Of a stretch of DNA of 64,000 bases, positions 1 to 9,503 are shown one piece after another; the stretch's first letter is position 1, and the number at the start of each line of letters is the position of its first letter. Both the position numbers and the translations under genes were made by a program. The notes beneath the pieces were generated by a model that saw only the letters and a list, made by a program, of their open reading frames with translations, did not search any database and was not told the DNA's origin. The DNA is from Actinomycetota bacterium (GTDB lineage Bacteria > Actinomycetota > Acidimicrobiia > Acidimicrobiales > Ilumatobacteraceae): positions 84,943 through 148,942 of the forward strand of contig JAPOJQ010000002.1 in NCBI GenBank assembly GCA_029978335.1. Direction: 5' to 3'.

Positions 1-1433
<1,433 letters not shown>

Positions 1434-1451
1434 CCGGCACGCTCACGCCTT

Positions 1452-1483
1452 CGATCCCCGTCACCGCTCGGTGGCGGGGATCG
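1452..1483. terminator. bidirectional hairpin terminator between katG and the convergent hydrolase gene
   Basis: CGATCCCCGTCAC pairs with GTGGCGGGGATCG across the 6-nt CGCTCG loop, with a single G.U wobble in one orientation. It lies in the short gap between two convergent stop codons. There is no long T tract, so it is a GC-type hairpin terminator. Confidence 0.6.
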
Positions 1484-1489
1484 TTCGCG

Positions 1490-2065
1490 TCAGACGCTGT
1501 GCGCGAGTTTGATCACCGTCGCGATCACCGCATCGCACGCCGACTGGTCAAAGTCAGCGTGCCCCATCTCACACAACAAATGACCCGCGCCGTCGTGTCG
1601 CACGATCGTCGCGTCTGCGGAGATCGCCGCCAACGCAGCAGCGGCCTCAGCATCACCGTCATCGTCAAAGATCGGATCGTTTCGCCCCGCATGCACCTCG
1701 CAGGTGACCCCTGCCGGCCACCGGTCGCCAAATTCACCGAGTGGTACACACGCCCCCACCAACACCGCGGCCCGAACACCGTTGATCGTTTGTGCTGCGA
1801 ATTGAGCGGGCAGGACGCCAAGGGAGAGTCCAACCACCACTGGTTGAACCGATGGGTCCACGGCTGACGCACCACAGGCGATGACCTCACCGAATCCGAT
1901 CGACAGGGCATGCGCTACCCCATCATCCAAGGTGCTAAAGGTGGCTCCTTCGTAGAGATCGGGCACGATCACCTCGAGACCGTGCGACCGGATCCGGTCA
2001 GCGAGCGCATTGACCCCGGCGGTGCAACCAAGTGCGTGGTGGAAGAGGACAACCGGCGTTGGCAT
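1490..2065 (-). CDS. dienelactone hydrolase family protein (alpha/beta hydrolase)
   Basis: 191 residues, somewhat shorter than classical dienelactone hydrolases (about 230). The catalytic triad is visible: nucleophile Ser81 in GLSLG, an acid near Asp130 (GRNDPIFDD), and His162 in GAGHLLCEMGH. The start is constrained: VVLFHHALG is the first beta strand and no later start codon precedes it. Its ATG overlaps, in the opposite direction, the ATG of the next gene (the four bases CATG at 2063-2066). Natural substrate unknown; many such proteins act on small esters or lactones. Confidence 0.82.
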   Translation of the reverse strand: MPTPVVLFHHALGCTAGVNALADRIRSHGLEVIVPDLYEGATFSTLDDGVAHALSIGFGEVIACGASAVDPSVQPVVVGLSLGVLPAQFAAQTINGVRAAVLVGACVPLGEFGDRWPAGVTCEVHAGRNDPIFDDDGDAEAAAALAAISADATIVRHDGAGHLLCEMGHADFDQSACDAVIATVIKLAHSV

Positions 2066-2390
2066 GTGCGAAGGCTACGTTCCGGAGGTGTCGGAATTCG
2101 CCCGTCGATGGTTCACCGAAGCCAATGGCGGCCTGAGCATCACCGTCATGGTGGTGCCCGGTGCTCGTCGATCGGCCATCGCCGATAGCGCCGGCGACGT
2201 GCTGCGCCTCCGAATCGCTGCTCCACCAGTTGACGGCGCAGCGAATGACGAACTCCGTCGATTCATCGCGGAGCACTTCGGCGTACGCCAACGCGACGTT
2301 GAGATCGTTCGCGGCGCACACTCCCGATCAAAAGTGCTCCACATTTCAGGTATCGCCACCGCGCTCGCTGTCGTTGCTGACTCGCTCTAG
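2064..2390 (+). CDS. DUF167 (YggU-like) family protein
   Basis: Small protein of 108 residues (from ATG 2064) with the DUF167 pattern: VMVVPGARRSAIA, then LRLRIAAPPVDGAANDELRRFIAEHFGV and the RGAHSRSKVLHI segment. The family is widespread with no settled function. The conserved domain starts near residue 23, so GTG 2088 is an equally good start and would separate this gene from the divergent hydrolase, whose ATG overlaps this one. It ends 10 bp before the PPOX flavoprotein gene, suggesting a small operon 2064-3515. Confidence 0.8.
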   Translation: MCEGYVPEVSEFARRWFTEANGGLSITVMVVPGARRSAIADSAGDVLRLRIAAPPVDGAANDELRRFIAEHFGVRQRDVEIVRGAHSRSKVLHISGIATALAVVADSL

Positions 2391-2400
2391 AGTCGCCCAC

Positions 2401-3060
2401 GTGGACCCGATCGATTGCATCACTGGCTCCGACGCATTGCGCTCGCTCTTTCGAGCTCCGTCCCAGCGCGCGCTCGACAAAGAGATCGACCACATCGACG
2501 ATGTCGCAGCTGATGTGATCGGAGCCGCGCCGTTGTTCATCCTTGCCACCAGCGACGGCGACCGTGTTGACATCTCCCCTCGAGGCGGTGAACCGGGTTT
2601 CGTCAAGGTGCTCGACCGAACCCATCTCGCATTCGGTGATCTCGCGGGCAACAACCGCATCGACTCGTACCGCAACCTCATCGGCCATGATCGTGTCGCC
2701 ATGCTCTTCCTCATCCCAGGCCTTGAGGATTCAATGCGAGTCAACGGCCGAGCATCAATCACGGTTGACGAAGGCATTCGTCGGCAGTGCCGCAGCGGTG
2801 ATCGCGTTCCGAATCTCGCCGTCATCATCGAGGTTGAGACGTGCTTCATGCACTGTGGCAAGGCGCTACGTCGCTCAGCCGTCTGGGAGCCATCGACGTG
2901 GCCGGCAGCGGACGAGCGGCCAACCGGTGCCGACATGCTGAAAGCACATTCCGCTGATCCCGCTCCCGTCGACGAGATCGCCTCTGCCCTCGAGGATGCC
3001 TATCAACGCACACTCTGGCAGCCCGGCGGAACAGGTGACGAAGTACCGTCGACGTCATGA
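2401..3060 (+). CDS. pyridoxamine 5'-phosphate oxidase-type FMN flavoprotein, MSMEG_1061 family
   Basis: 219 residues from GTG 2401, chosen because the open frame upstream overlaps the DUF167 gene and does not look coding. A split-barrel FMN-binding fold is indicated by LFILATSDGDRVDISPRGGEPGFVKVLD, the central FGDLAGNNRIDSYRNLI segment, and the family-typical C-terminal FMHCGKALRRSAVWEPSTW. The MSMEG_1061 family comprises actinobacterial flavoproteins thought to reduce small molecules, possibly with F420 or FMN. The stop overlaps the next start by 4 bases (ATGA), so the two are translationally coupled. Confidence 0.83.
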   Translation: MDPIDCITGSDALRSLFRAPSQRALDKEIDHIDDVAADVIGAAPLFILATSDGDRVDISPRGGEPGFVKVLDRTHLAFGDLAGNNRIDSYRNLIGHDRVAMLFLIPGLEDSMRVNGRASITVDEGIRRQCRSGDRVPNLAVIIEVETCFMHCGKALRRSAVWEPSTWPAADERPTGADMLKAHSADPAPVDEIASALEDAYQRTLWQPGGTGDEVPSTS

Positions 3061-3515
3061 GCAATGGCCCCATCCACGACGTCATCCACCGTTGGCACTT
3101 GCATATGCGTCGGCAACTGCCGGGCGGCCTCGATGAACTCCTTCACGACGATGTCGTCTTTCGATCACCCGTCGTCTTCACCCCGCAAGAGGGCAAGGCC
3201 ATCACCACGTTGTACCTCGAAGCCGCTGGCCAGGCGCTGCCCGGCGATGCCGCCAGCGTGAGCGATGCCATCAACTCGGCATCAGCATCGGGTGGCGGGT
3301 TTCGCTACGTGAAAGAAGTGCTCGACGGCCACACGGCGGTGCTCGAGTTCGAGACCACCGTCGAAGGCAAGTACGTGAACGGTGTCGACATCATCACGTG
3401 TGACGACGATGGCAAGATCGTCGAATTCACCGTGATGATTCGACCGCTCCAAGCAGTCAATGCCGTTCATCGTCAGATGGGCGAAATGCTGGAGCGAATG
3501 AACAAGCTCAGCTGA
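3057..3515 (+). CDS. SnoaL/NTF2-like fold protein
   Basis: 152 residues with the layout of NTF2-like (SnoaL) domains: an N-terminal helix (DVIHRWHLHMRR), LLHDDVVFRSPVVF, and the late strands HTAVLEFETTVEGKYVNGVDIITCDDDGKIVEFTVMIRP. Such domains are small enzymes or ligand-binding proteins; the substrate cannot be read from sequence. It is coupled to the upstream flavoprotein through an ATGA overlap and overlaps the convergent monooxygenase gene by 8 bases at the 3' end. Confidence 0.75.
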   Translation: MSNGPIHDVIHRWHLHMRRQLPGGLDELLHDDVVFRSPVVFTPQEGKAITTLYLEAAGQALPGDAASVSDAINSASASGGGFRYVKEVLDGHTAVLEFETTVEGKYVNGVDIITCDDDGKIVEFTVMIRPLQAVNAVHRQMGEMLERMNKLS

Positions 3516-5313
3516 ACGCGAGGCCGTCGAACGTGCCGCTTGTTCGCCATGACTCGAGATAATCAAAGTAGGCAGCCGGACCCTCAACGAACGCCGCTCC
3601 ATTGAGTTGCTGATCCTCACCGAGCGGCTTGCCTTCGTTGTTGTAGTAACCCGGCGTGCAATCGGGCGAGCCAATGACCGAGCCCTGGCGGGGCTGAATG
3701 CGCACCAGCCAGGCGGCTTCGGCCTCCGAGGTCACCTCCACCTTTTCGGCATCGCAGGCACCGGCATGGGCGACCACTGCAGCGATGGCATCAGCTGACT
3801 CGACGTAGTTGTGTGGCACATTCGAGATGAGGTTGGCCGCCTGCGCAAAGCCGAGGATGAACAGGTTCGGGAATCCGTGCACATGCGTGCCATGCAGCGA
3901 GCGCATTCCACGCGACCAGTACTCGCTGAGGGTGACACCATCGCGTCCCGCGATCTCGAAACCCGATCGGCGTGACAAATCCGTGCCAACCTCGAATCCT
4001 GACGCCAACACGATCACGTCCAGTGGGAAGTGCTCGCCGTTCACCCACGCTCCGTGCGCATCAACTCGCTCGACCCCTCGGCCGTTGGTATCGACGAGGT
4101 GCACATTGGGGCGATTGAACGTTTGGAGGTACTCGTCGTGAAAGCACGGACGTTTACACAGCTGCCGGTACCACGGCTTCAGCGCCTCAGCGGTGGCCCG
4201 ATCCGTCACGATGGCATCGACCCGTGCCCGAATCTCCTCCATCTTTTCGTCATCGCTCTCCTCATACGCAGCGAGCGATGTCTCGGGACCAAACGCTTCT
4301 CCCGCTTGAATCCGAGCCACCACACGGTCACGAATGCGCTGCGAAATATCGGTCCAGCCATCCATGACCAAGTCCTCGTCGGCAAAACCACCGGTCTGCA
4401 AGATGGTGAAATTGCGGAGCCACCGACGCTGCCAGCCCGGTTCAAGCGAAGCAAACCACTCAGGATCGATCGGATGATTATTGCGAATGTCAATCGACGA
4501 TGGCGTGCGCTGGAACACGAACAGTTCGCCGCTATCCCGACCGAGGTGCGGGATGCACTGCACACCCGTTGCCCCCGTTCCGATGATGCCAACGCGTCGA
4601 TCTGCCAGCGCCGTCATCGGCGAACCGTCGGGACTTCCACCGGTCACCGAGTACTCCCAGCGACTCGTATGGAAGATGCTGCCGGCAAAGTCCTCGAGTC
4701 CCGGCACGGCAGGCAACTTTGGTCGGTGCAGCGGACCAGTGCCGGTGGCCACGAATTTGGCACGGAACTCGTCACCGCGATCGGTTGAGATCACCCAGCG
4801 CGACGAGGTCTCGTCCCAGCGAACGTCGGTCACACCGGTGGATAACAGCGACTGCTCGTAGAGGTTGAACGTGGTGGCGATGCGACGCGCATGAGCGAAG
4901 ATCTCATGCGCAGGGACGTACTTGGCTGACGGCACCGTGCCGGTCTCTTCGAGTAACGGCAGATAGATCATCGCAGCCGTGTCACACATTGCTCCCGGGT
5001 ACCGGTTCCAGTACCAGACCCCACCGACATCGCCGGCTGCATCGATCAACCGAACGTCGCGGACACCCGATTGTCGCAACCGTGCCGCCGTGACCAAACC
5101 AGAGAACCCCGCACCGATGATGGCAACGGTCACCTCATCGTGCACGGAGGATCGCTCAACGCCCGTGGTGTACGGATCATCGAGCAGCTGCGCAAATCTG
5201 CCGGTGGGTTGCAGGTATTGGTCGTTGCCATCAGCACGGAGTCGCTTGTCGCGCTCTGCCCGGTAGCGCTCCCGAAGTTCTGCTCGACGCTCATCAGTCA
5301 CGTTCATTGTCAT
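3508..5313 (-). CDS. Baeyer-Villiger flavin monooxygenase (cyclohexanone/phenylacetone monooxygenase type)
   Basis: 601 residues. Two Rossmann folds are visible: FAD-binding GAGFSG near residues 67-72 and NADPH-binding GTGATG near 240. Between them lies the class I BVMO fingerprint FxGxxxHTxxW (FAGSIFHTSRW), which separates it from other flavin monooxygenases. GVWYWNRYPGAMCDT is also typical. Class I BVMOs insert one oxygen next to a carbonyl (ketone to ester or lactone) using NADPH and O2. ATG 5313 lies one base after the stop of the upstream small CxxC protein, so the two are probably co-transcribed. Substrate unknown; steroid or alicyclic ketones are plausible. Confidence 0.92.
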   Translation of the reverse strand: MTMNVTDERRAELRERYRAERDKRLRADGNDQYLQPTGRFAQLLDDPYTTGVERSSVHDEVTVAIIGAGFSGLVTAARLRQSGVRDVRLIDAAGDVGGVWYWNRYPGAMCDTAAMIYLPLLEETGTVPSAKYVPAHEIFAHARRIATTFNLYEQSLLSTGVTDVRWDETSSRWVISTDRGDEFRAKFVATGTGPLHRPKLPAVPGLEDFAGSIFHTSRWEYSVTGGSPDGSPMTALADRRVGIIGTGATGVQCIPHLGRDSGELFVFQRTPSSIDIRNNHPIDPEWFASLEPGWQRRWLRNFTILQTGGFADEDLVMDGWTDISQRIRDRVVARIQAGEAFGPETSLAAYEESDDEKMEEIRARVDAIVTDRATAEALKPWYRQLCKRPCFHDEYLQTFNRPNVHLVDTNGRGVERVDAHGAWVNGEHFPLDVIVLASGFEVGTDLSRRSGFEIAGRDGVTLSEYWSRGMRSLHGTHVHGFPNLFILGFAQAANLISNVPHNYVESADAIAAVVAHAGACDAEKVEVTSEAEAAWLVRIQPRQGSVIGSPDCTPGYYNNEGKPLGEDQQLNGAAFVEGPAAYFDYLESWRTSGTFDGLAFS

Positions 5314-5314
5314 G

Positions 5315-5506
5315 TCATCGTCCCTTCGGGATCAGATAAACGGGCACACCTCGTTGTGGTCGGGTGGACAGCGCCGCCGAATCGATCACGCAGCCTTCGT
5401 GCATGAACCGGTCGCCCCGCGCAATCACCCCATCGGGCGCGCAGCCATTGTCCACGTCGATGCGTCCCCCACACCCAAGACACCTGGCCGATGCTGCCAT
5501 CAACAA
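5315..5506 (-). CDS. small cysteine-containing hypothetical protein coupled to the monooxygenase
   Basis: 63 residues with CLGCGG near the N-terminus and a later CAPDG and HEGC, so a Cys/His metal site (zinc-ribbon-like) is possible. Third codon positions are rich in G or C, as in neighbouring real genes. Its stop lies one base before the ATG of the Baeyer-Villiger monooxygenase on the same strand. Two ATG codons (5506 and 5500) are available. I do not recognise a family. Role inferred only from context: an accessory of the downstream flavoenzyme, or simply a short upstream gene. Confidence 0.5.
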   Translation of the reverse strand: MLMAASARCLGCGGRIDVDNGCAPDGVIARGDRFMHEGCVIDSAALSTRPQRGVPVYLIPKGR

Positions 5507-5527
5507 CGACCCACTCGTGAGCGCTGA

Positions 5528-6055
5528 CTAGCCACCGACCACCGTTCCATCAGGCAAGGTGGTGCCGTCGAGTACCGCACCTTCGAGCACCAACTCCTCA
5601 TCGTTTGCTCCCGAGAGGTCGGCTCCCGATAGATCGGCTCCGGTGAAGTCGGCATAGCGAAGGTCAGCTCCTGAGAAATTCGCGCCAACCAGCACCGCAT
5701 CAGTGAAGTCGGCGTCAAAAAACTGCGCGTTCGAGAAGTCACCACCGGAGAGGTTGGCTCCAGCGAGTCGAGATTGATAGAAGCGTGCGCCACTCGCATC
5801 AACATCCACCATGATCGCTCCAATGAGCACACTCCGATAGAACTCGGAACCTGACACGTGTGCTCCGGCGAGATCCTCGCCAGTGAGATTCGCGTACGAA
5901 CAGTTTGCGTTTGGCTCGATGCGACACCCGTTGACCGTCCGTGGCGACAGGAACATCTGATCAACCACAATCCACACGACGAGTGCGATCGCTGCGACGA
6001 TCGAACCGATGATCCAACGGCGAACAAGCGGGGAGAAACGTGGAGGGGGTGCCAC
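5528..6055 (-). CDS. membrane-anchored pentapeptide-repeat protein
   Basis: 175 residues. One hydrophobic segment at about residues 13-33 (IIGSIVAAIALVVWIVVDQMF) follows a basic N-terminus, so the protein is probably anchored with the C-terminal domain outside. From about residue 48 there are tandem pentapeptides of the A(D/N)LxX type (ANLTG, ADFTG, ADLSG), which form a right-handed quadrilateral beta helix. The family has many roles and no specific one can be assigned. It lies 21 bp upstream of the small CxxC gene on the same strand, so 6055 to 3508 may be one transcript. Confidence 0.85.
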   Translation of the reverse strand: MAPPPRFSPLVRRWIIGSIVAAIALVVWIVVDQMFLSPRTVNGCRIEPNANCSYANLTGEDLAGAHVSGSEFYRSVLIGAIMVDVDASGARFYQSRLAGANLSGGDFSNAQFFDADFTDAVLVGANFSGADLRYADFTGADLSGADLSGANDEELVLEGAVLDGTTLPDGTVVGG

Positions 6056-6076
6056 GGATCTGAACCTAGTCGGGGA

Positions 6077-7069
6077 TCAGTTCGATACCGCGACCGAACC
6101 CACGAACGATGCCGTCAACTCGATCGAGGTCAGGCGGTCCTCCACCCGTGGCGACGAATGAGCGAGCACCAATTCGTCAACTCCTGCGTGACGGGCGAAC
6201 TCGGCAAGGTATGCCGCAACCTCTGAGGGCGTTCCCACCGCCGAATAGTGCATCATCTGCAAGAGATTGCGCCCCTGGGGCGATGCGAGCACCTGATCTG
6301 CCTGCTCATCGCTATACGACACGCCCTTGGGGACAATCAACGCCACACGCTCACGAGCCGCCGCATGGAACTGCCGAAGCGCCGCATCGGCATCATGATC
6401 ACAGATCACATTGACCGCCGCCATTGCCCACGGCTGTTGGCAGTCACCCGACGGCTGGAACTCGGACCGGTAGAGCGAGATCGCCTCGACCAATGCAGAT
6501 GGCGCAAAGTGTGAGGCAAACGCGTAGGGCATACCGAGCCGAGCCGCGAGACGCGCCCCATAGAGCGATGAACCAAGAACAAAGATCGGCACATTGGTGC
6601 CAGCGCCCGGGATTGCCGTGACACCATCGCCTCGCTCCACCCCAGCGAGCAGGTCACGCAACTCACGCACGTCGTCGTCAAAGGTGTCGGCGGCACGATG
6701 GTCGCGGCGCATCGCCCGCATCGTCACCTGATCACTGCCCGGTGCCCGTCCAACGCCGAGTTCAATACGACCAGGATGCAACGTGGCGAGCGTTCCAAAT
6801 TGCTCGGCGATCACCAACGGCGCATGGTTCGGCAGCATGACACCACCAGCACCAAGGCGAATCGTTGAGGTATGCGCAGCAACATGAGCGATCAAGACTG
6901 CGGGGGCCGACGACGCAACGGTCGCAAGGTTGTGATGCTCGGCATACCAGACACGCTCATAGCCGCAGTGCTCAGCCAACTGAGCGGTTGCGACGCACGC
7001 TGTCAGACCATCCGACACCGATGTCCCACGAGGCACCCGTGCAAGGTCAAGAATCGACGTTGCGTACAT
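6077..7069 (-). CDS. luciferase-like (LLM class) flavin-dependent oxidoreductase
   Basis: 330 residues from ATG 7069; a GTG six codons earlier (7087) is possible. Shows the bacterial-luciferase fold of the MsnO8/YhbW type: [60 protein letters not shown], and the C-terminal [29 protein letters not shown] block. These enzymes use FMNH2 or F420H2 to oxidise small organics; the cofactor cannot be settled from sequence alone. Divergent from the sulfurtransferase gene with about 60 bp between starts. Confidence 0.88.
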   Translation of the reverse strand: MYATSILDLARVPRGTSVSDGLTACVATAQLAEHCGYERVWYAEHHNLATVASSAPAVLIAHVAAHTSTIRLGAGGVMLPNHAPLVIAEQFGTLATLHPGRIELGVGRAPGSDQVTMRAMRRDHRAADTFDDDVRELRDLLAGVERGDGVTAIPGAGTNVPIFVLGSSLYGARLAARLGMPYAFASHFAPSALVEAISLYRSEFQPSGDCQQPWAMAAVNVICDHDADAALRQFHAAARERVALIVPKGVSYSDEQADQVLASPQGRNLLQMMHYSAVGTPSEVAAYLAEFARHAGVDELVLAHSSPRVEDRLTSIELTASFVGSVAVSN

Positions 7070-7129
7070 ATAGCCACAGTCTTGCACGGGTCGCTCTCAA
7101 CCTCCGAGCGATGCAACTACCGTTCCCGC

Positions 7130-7981
7130 ATGGCCCTCATCGGTGTCGACGAACTCGCTGCTCGGATTGAGCGAGGCGACCCCAACCTTGTGATCTGCGA
7201 TGTTCGGTTTGACCTCATGGATCATGACCGTGGACGCCGCGACTTCGACCATGGGCACCTACCCGGAGCGACCTACGTCGATCTGCATCAACAGCTCGCC
7301 GTGCACGACGGCACTTCCCCCACGGGCGGCGGTCGACATCCGTTACCCACCACCCAGCGTTTCGCGAGCACGATCGGTGCACTCGGTATCGCACCGGACA
7401 GTTTCGTGGTCGCCTACGACGATGCAGGCGGCGCGATAGCGGCTCGGCTGTGGTGGATGCTGCGGGCCATCGGCCATGAACATGTCGCCGTGCTCGACGG
7501 TGGGGTTCACGCGTGGACACGTCATGGATATGCACTAACGACGGAGGTCATGCAACGCGAGCCCGTCGCACGCAGCGTGCCCGACTCGTGGCCTGGAGTC
7601 GTTTCCGCCGATGAGGTGGTTGAGGCGATTGCCGCAGGTCGAACGGTGATCGATGCCCGCGCACCCGAGCGCTACCGGGGTGAGGTCGAACCCCTTGATC
7701 CGCGCGCAGGTCATATTCCAGGGGCCCGGAACCTTCATCACGTGGCGAATCTTGACGCCGATGGGCTGCACCGCCCCATCGCTGAACTTCGCGACCGGTT
7801 CAGCGAGATCGACGGCGGTAACCAACCGATCGTCTATTGCGGCAGTGGTGTGACGGCATGCCACAACCTGCTCGTCATGTGCGTGCTCGGCATCGCTGAG
7901 CCTGGCGAGGCGTTGCTGTATCCCGGCTCGTGGAGCGAATGGTCCCGTGCCGATCATCGACCCATCGCAACGGGTACCTGA
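7130..7981 (+). CDS. sulfurtransferase (thiosulfate/3-mercaptopyruvate type, tandem rhodanese domains)
   Basis: 283 residues with two rhodanese domains. The N-terminal, inactive one contains HLPGATYVDL and YDDAGGAIAARLWWMLRAIG. The C-terminal one contains DARAPERYRGEVEPLDPRAGHIPGA and the active-site loop CGSGVTA with Cys237. The enzyme transfers sulfane sulfur from thiosulfate or 3-mercaptopyruvate to thiol acceptors or cyanide; CGSGV loops favour the mercaptopyruvate type. ATG 7130 was chosen because conserved residues (LIGVDELAARIERGDPNLVICDVR) begin immediately after it. Confidence 0.92.
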   Translation: MALIGVDELAARIERGDPNLVICDVRFDLMDHDRGRRDFDHGHLPGATYVDLHQQLAVHDGTSPTGGGRHPLPTTQRFASTIGALGIAPDSFVVAYDDAGGAIAARLWWMLRAIGHEHVAVLDGGVHAWTRHGYALTTEVMQREPVARSVPDSWPGVVSADEVVEAIAAGRTVIDARAPERYRGEVEPLDPRAGHIPGARNLHHVANLDADGLHRPIAELRDRFSEIDGGNQPIVYCGSGVTACHNLLVMCVLGIAEPGEALLYPGSWSEWSRADHRPIATGT

Positions 7982-8033
7982 CACACGACAGATTCACCTA
8001 TCGAGACACAAGGGTCGGCTTTACGGTGTCGAC

Positions 8034-9203
8034 GTGCGGCTGTCCGACTCGATCCATGCCGATCCCCTGAGCGTTGCCGACATTCAACGAGTCGCGCAGT
8101 GGAGCGCGCCGGTCATCACCCTCGTGGCCCCCATCGACCGACATGGCATCCGGCAGCCGGCAGGGTCCGCGCGGCTGAGAGCCCTGATCAGCCGTGCCCA
8201 TCGAGCGCTCGACGCCGCTCGTATCGCCGGCGTCCCCCTCGGTCGGACCACGCATGACGCACTCATCGACCAACTTGAGCAGCTGCGCCAAGCCGAGGCC
8301 ATGTGGCGACACCATCATGGATCGATCCTCATCACCATTGCACCCAATGGCTGTTACGTCGGTTGGACGACCGCCGATGTCGACGAGGGCGTCGATCTCA
8401 GCATGCTCCCCCACCTTCGACTCTTACTCTCCAGCGTCGAACCCCAACCGGCATACAACGTGCTGGATCTCGCGCTACATCGCGTTCGATTGCGCGGTAC
8501 CCGCGCCGGAACGCTCATTGATCTGCCTCTCGGAGATACACCAACATCAATCGACGATGCGCTCCGCTACGAGGACCACGAGCGACAACTCACCAATCAC
8601 ACAGCAGGCACTAGTGGCGGACACGACATGCGCTTCCACGGGCACGGCGTTGGTGATGAGGTCGACGCCGAACGTGTTGAACGTTTCATTCGATCAGTTG
8701 GCCATGGGATCACCGAGTCGTTGCGACACCAGGGCCGTGATCACCTCCCGCTCATTGTGCGATCCGTCGCCGAGCATCTTCCGGTGCTGCGTTCGGTCAG
8801 CTCCCTTCCGGTGGTCAGCGATCCTGAACTGCTTGGTTCACCACCCGAACACGATGACACCGCCGATCTCGCCAACCGCGCCCGCCGCGTGGTTCTCAAC
8901 ACAACGCCGCCACTAGGGGGCGACGCCATCGAGCGATTCCTGCAACGTCGCGGCACTGGCACGACCGCCGAGGGGGCCGCGGCATGTGCTGCTGCGAGCC
9001 GCATCGGCGCTATCGATACGTTGCTCATCGAACGCCTCACCGCACTGGACCCACGATCGGCTCTCAGCGACTCACTCGAGGTCGCCACTGACGAGATCGA
9101 CGACGCCATTCATCAGACATGGCTCCATGGCGGCGACGTGACCGTGATCGATGAACACCGCCTCGGTGACGTCACCGAATGCGCCGCTCTGCTTCGGTAC
9201 TGA
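8034..9203 (+). CDS. BaeRF-like protein (bacterial archaeo-eukaryotic release factor homolog family)
   Basis: 389 residues from GTG 8034. An ATG at 7947 in the same frame would overlap the sulfurtransferase gene by 35 bases, and the family usually begins at the DIQRVAQWSAPVITLVAPIDRHG motif. Other recognisable parts are the ARLRALISRAHRAL segment, the central RFHGHG then ERFIRSVGHGITESLRHQGRDHLPLIVRSVAEHLPVLRSV domain resembling the aeRF1 middle domain, and a C-terminal L7Ae-like region. No GGQ motif is present, so peptide release is not implied. Assignment is by motif pattern and is moderate; BaeRF functions are largely unknown. Confidence 0.6.
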   Translation: MRLSDSIHADPLSVADIQRVAQWSAPVITLVAPIDRHGIRQPAGSARLRALISRAHRALDAARIAGVPLGRTTHDALIDQLEQLRQAEAMWRHHHGSILITIAPNGCYVGWTTADVDEGVDLSMLPHLRLLLSSVEPQPAYNVLDLALHRVRLRGTRAGTLIDLPLGDTPTSIDDALRYEDHERQLTNHTAGTSGGHDMRFHGHGVGDEVDAERVERFIRSVGHGITESLRHQGRDHLPLIVRSVAEHLPVLRSVSSLPVVSDPELLGSPPEHDDTADLANRARRVVLNTTPPLGGDAIERFLQRRGTGTTAEGAAACAAASRIGAIDTLLIERLTALDPRSALSDSLEVATDEIDDAIHQTWLHGGDVTVIDEHRLGDVTECAALLRY

Positions 9204-9242
9204 TCTGGGAATAGCTCGTCGTCGTTGTAGGTTCGAGGCACC

Positions 9243-9497
9243 ATGACGACTCCCCCAACGATGTATGGCGCGCAATGGTGCAAAGACTGCCGCCGTTCCA
9301 AGGCGCTGCTCGACACCTTGGGCATCGACTACGTCAATGTCGATCTTGAACTCGAACCAGACAGGGTCGACGAAGCGCGGGCAATTGCCGGCCGAAAGAA
9401 CATCCCAGTCATCGTCTTTGACGACGGCACGGTCCTCGTTGAGCCGAGCGACGCTGAGCTTGAAGCTGCACTGACCGACCACGGCCTGCGACCGTAG
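9243..9497 (+). CDS. glutaredoxin-domain protein
   Basis: 84 residues with a thioredoxin fold: active-site WCKDCRRSK near residues 12-20, the NIPVIVFDDGT cis-proline strand near 53-63, and a final helix. A small thiol-disulfide oxidoreductase; in actinobacteria related proteins (mycoredoxins) reduce mycothiol mixed disulfides. The resolving Cys is present, so it could act dithiolically. It follows the BaeRF-like gene by 39 bp. Confidence 0.85.
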   Translation: MTTPPTMYGAQWCKDCRRSKALLDTLGIDYVNVDLELEPDRVDEARAIAGRKNIPVIVFDDGTVLVEPSDAELEAALTDHGLRP

Positions 9498-9503
9498 ACA
9501 TAC

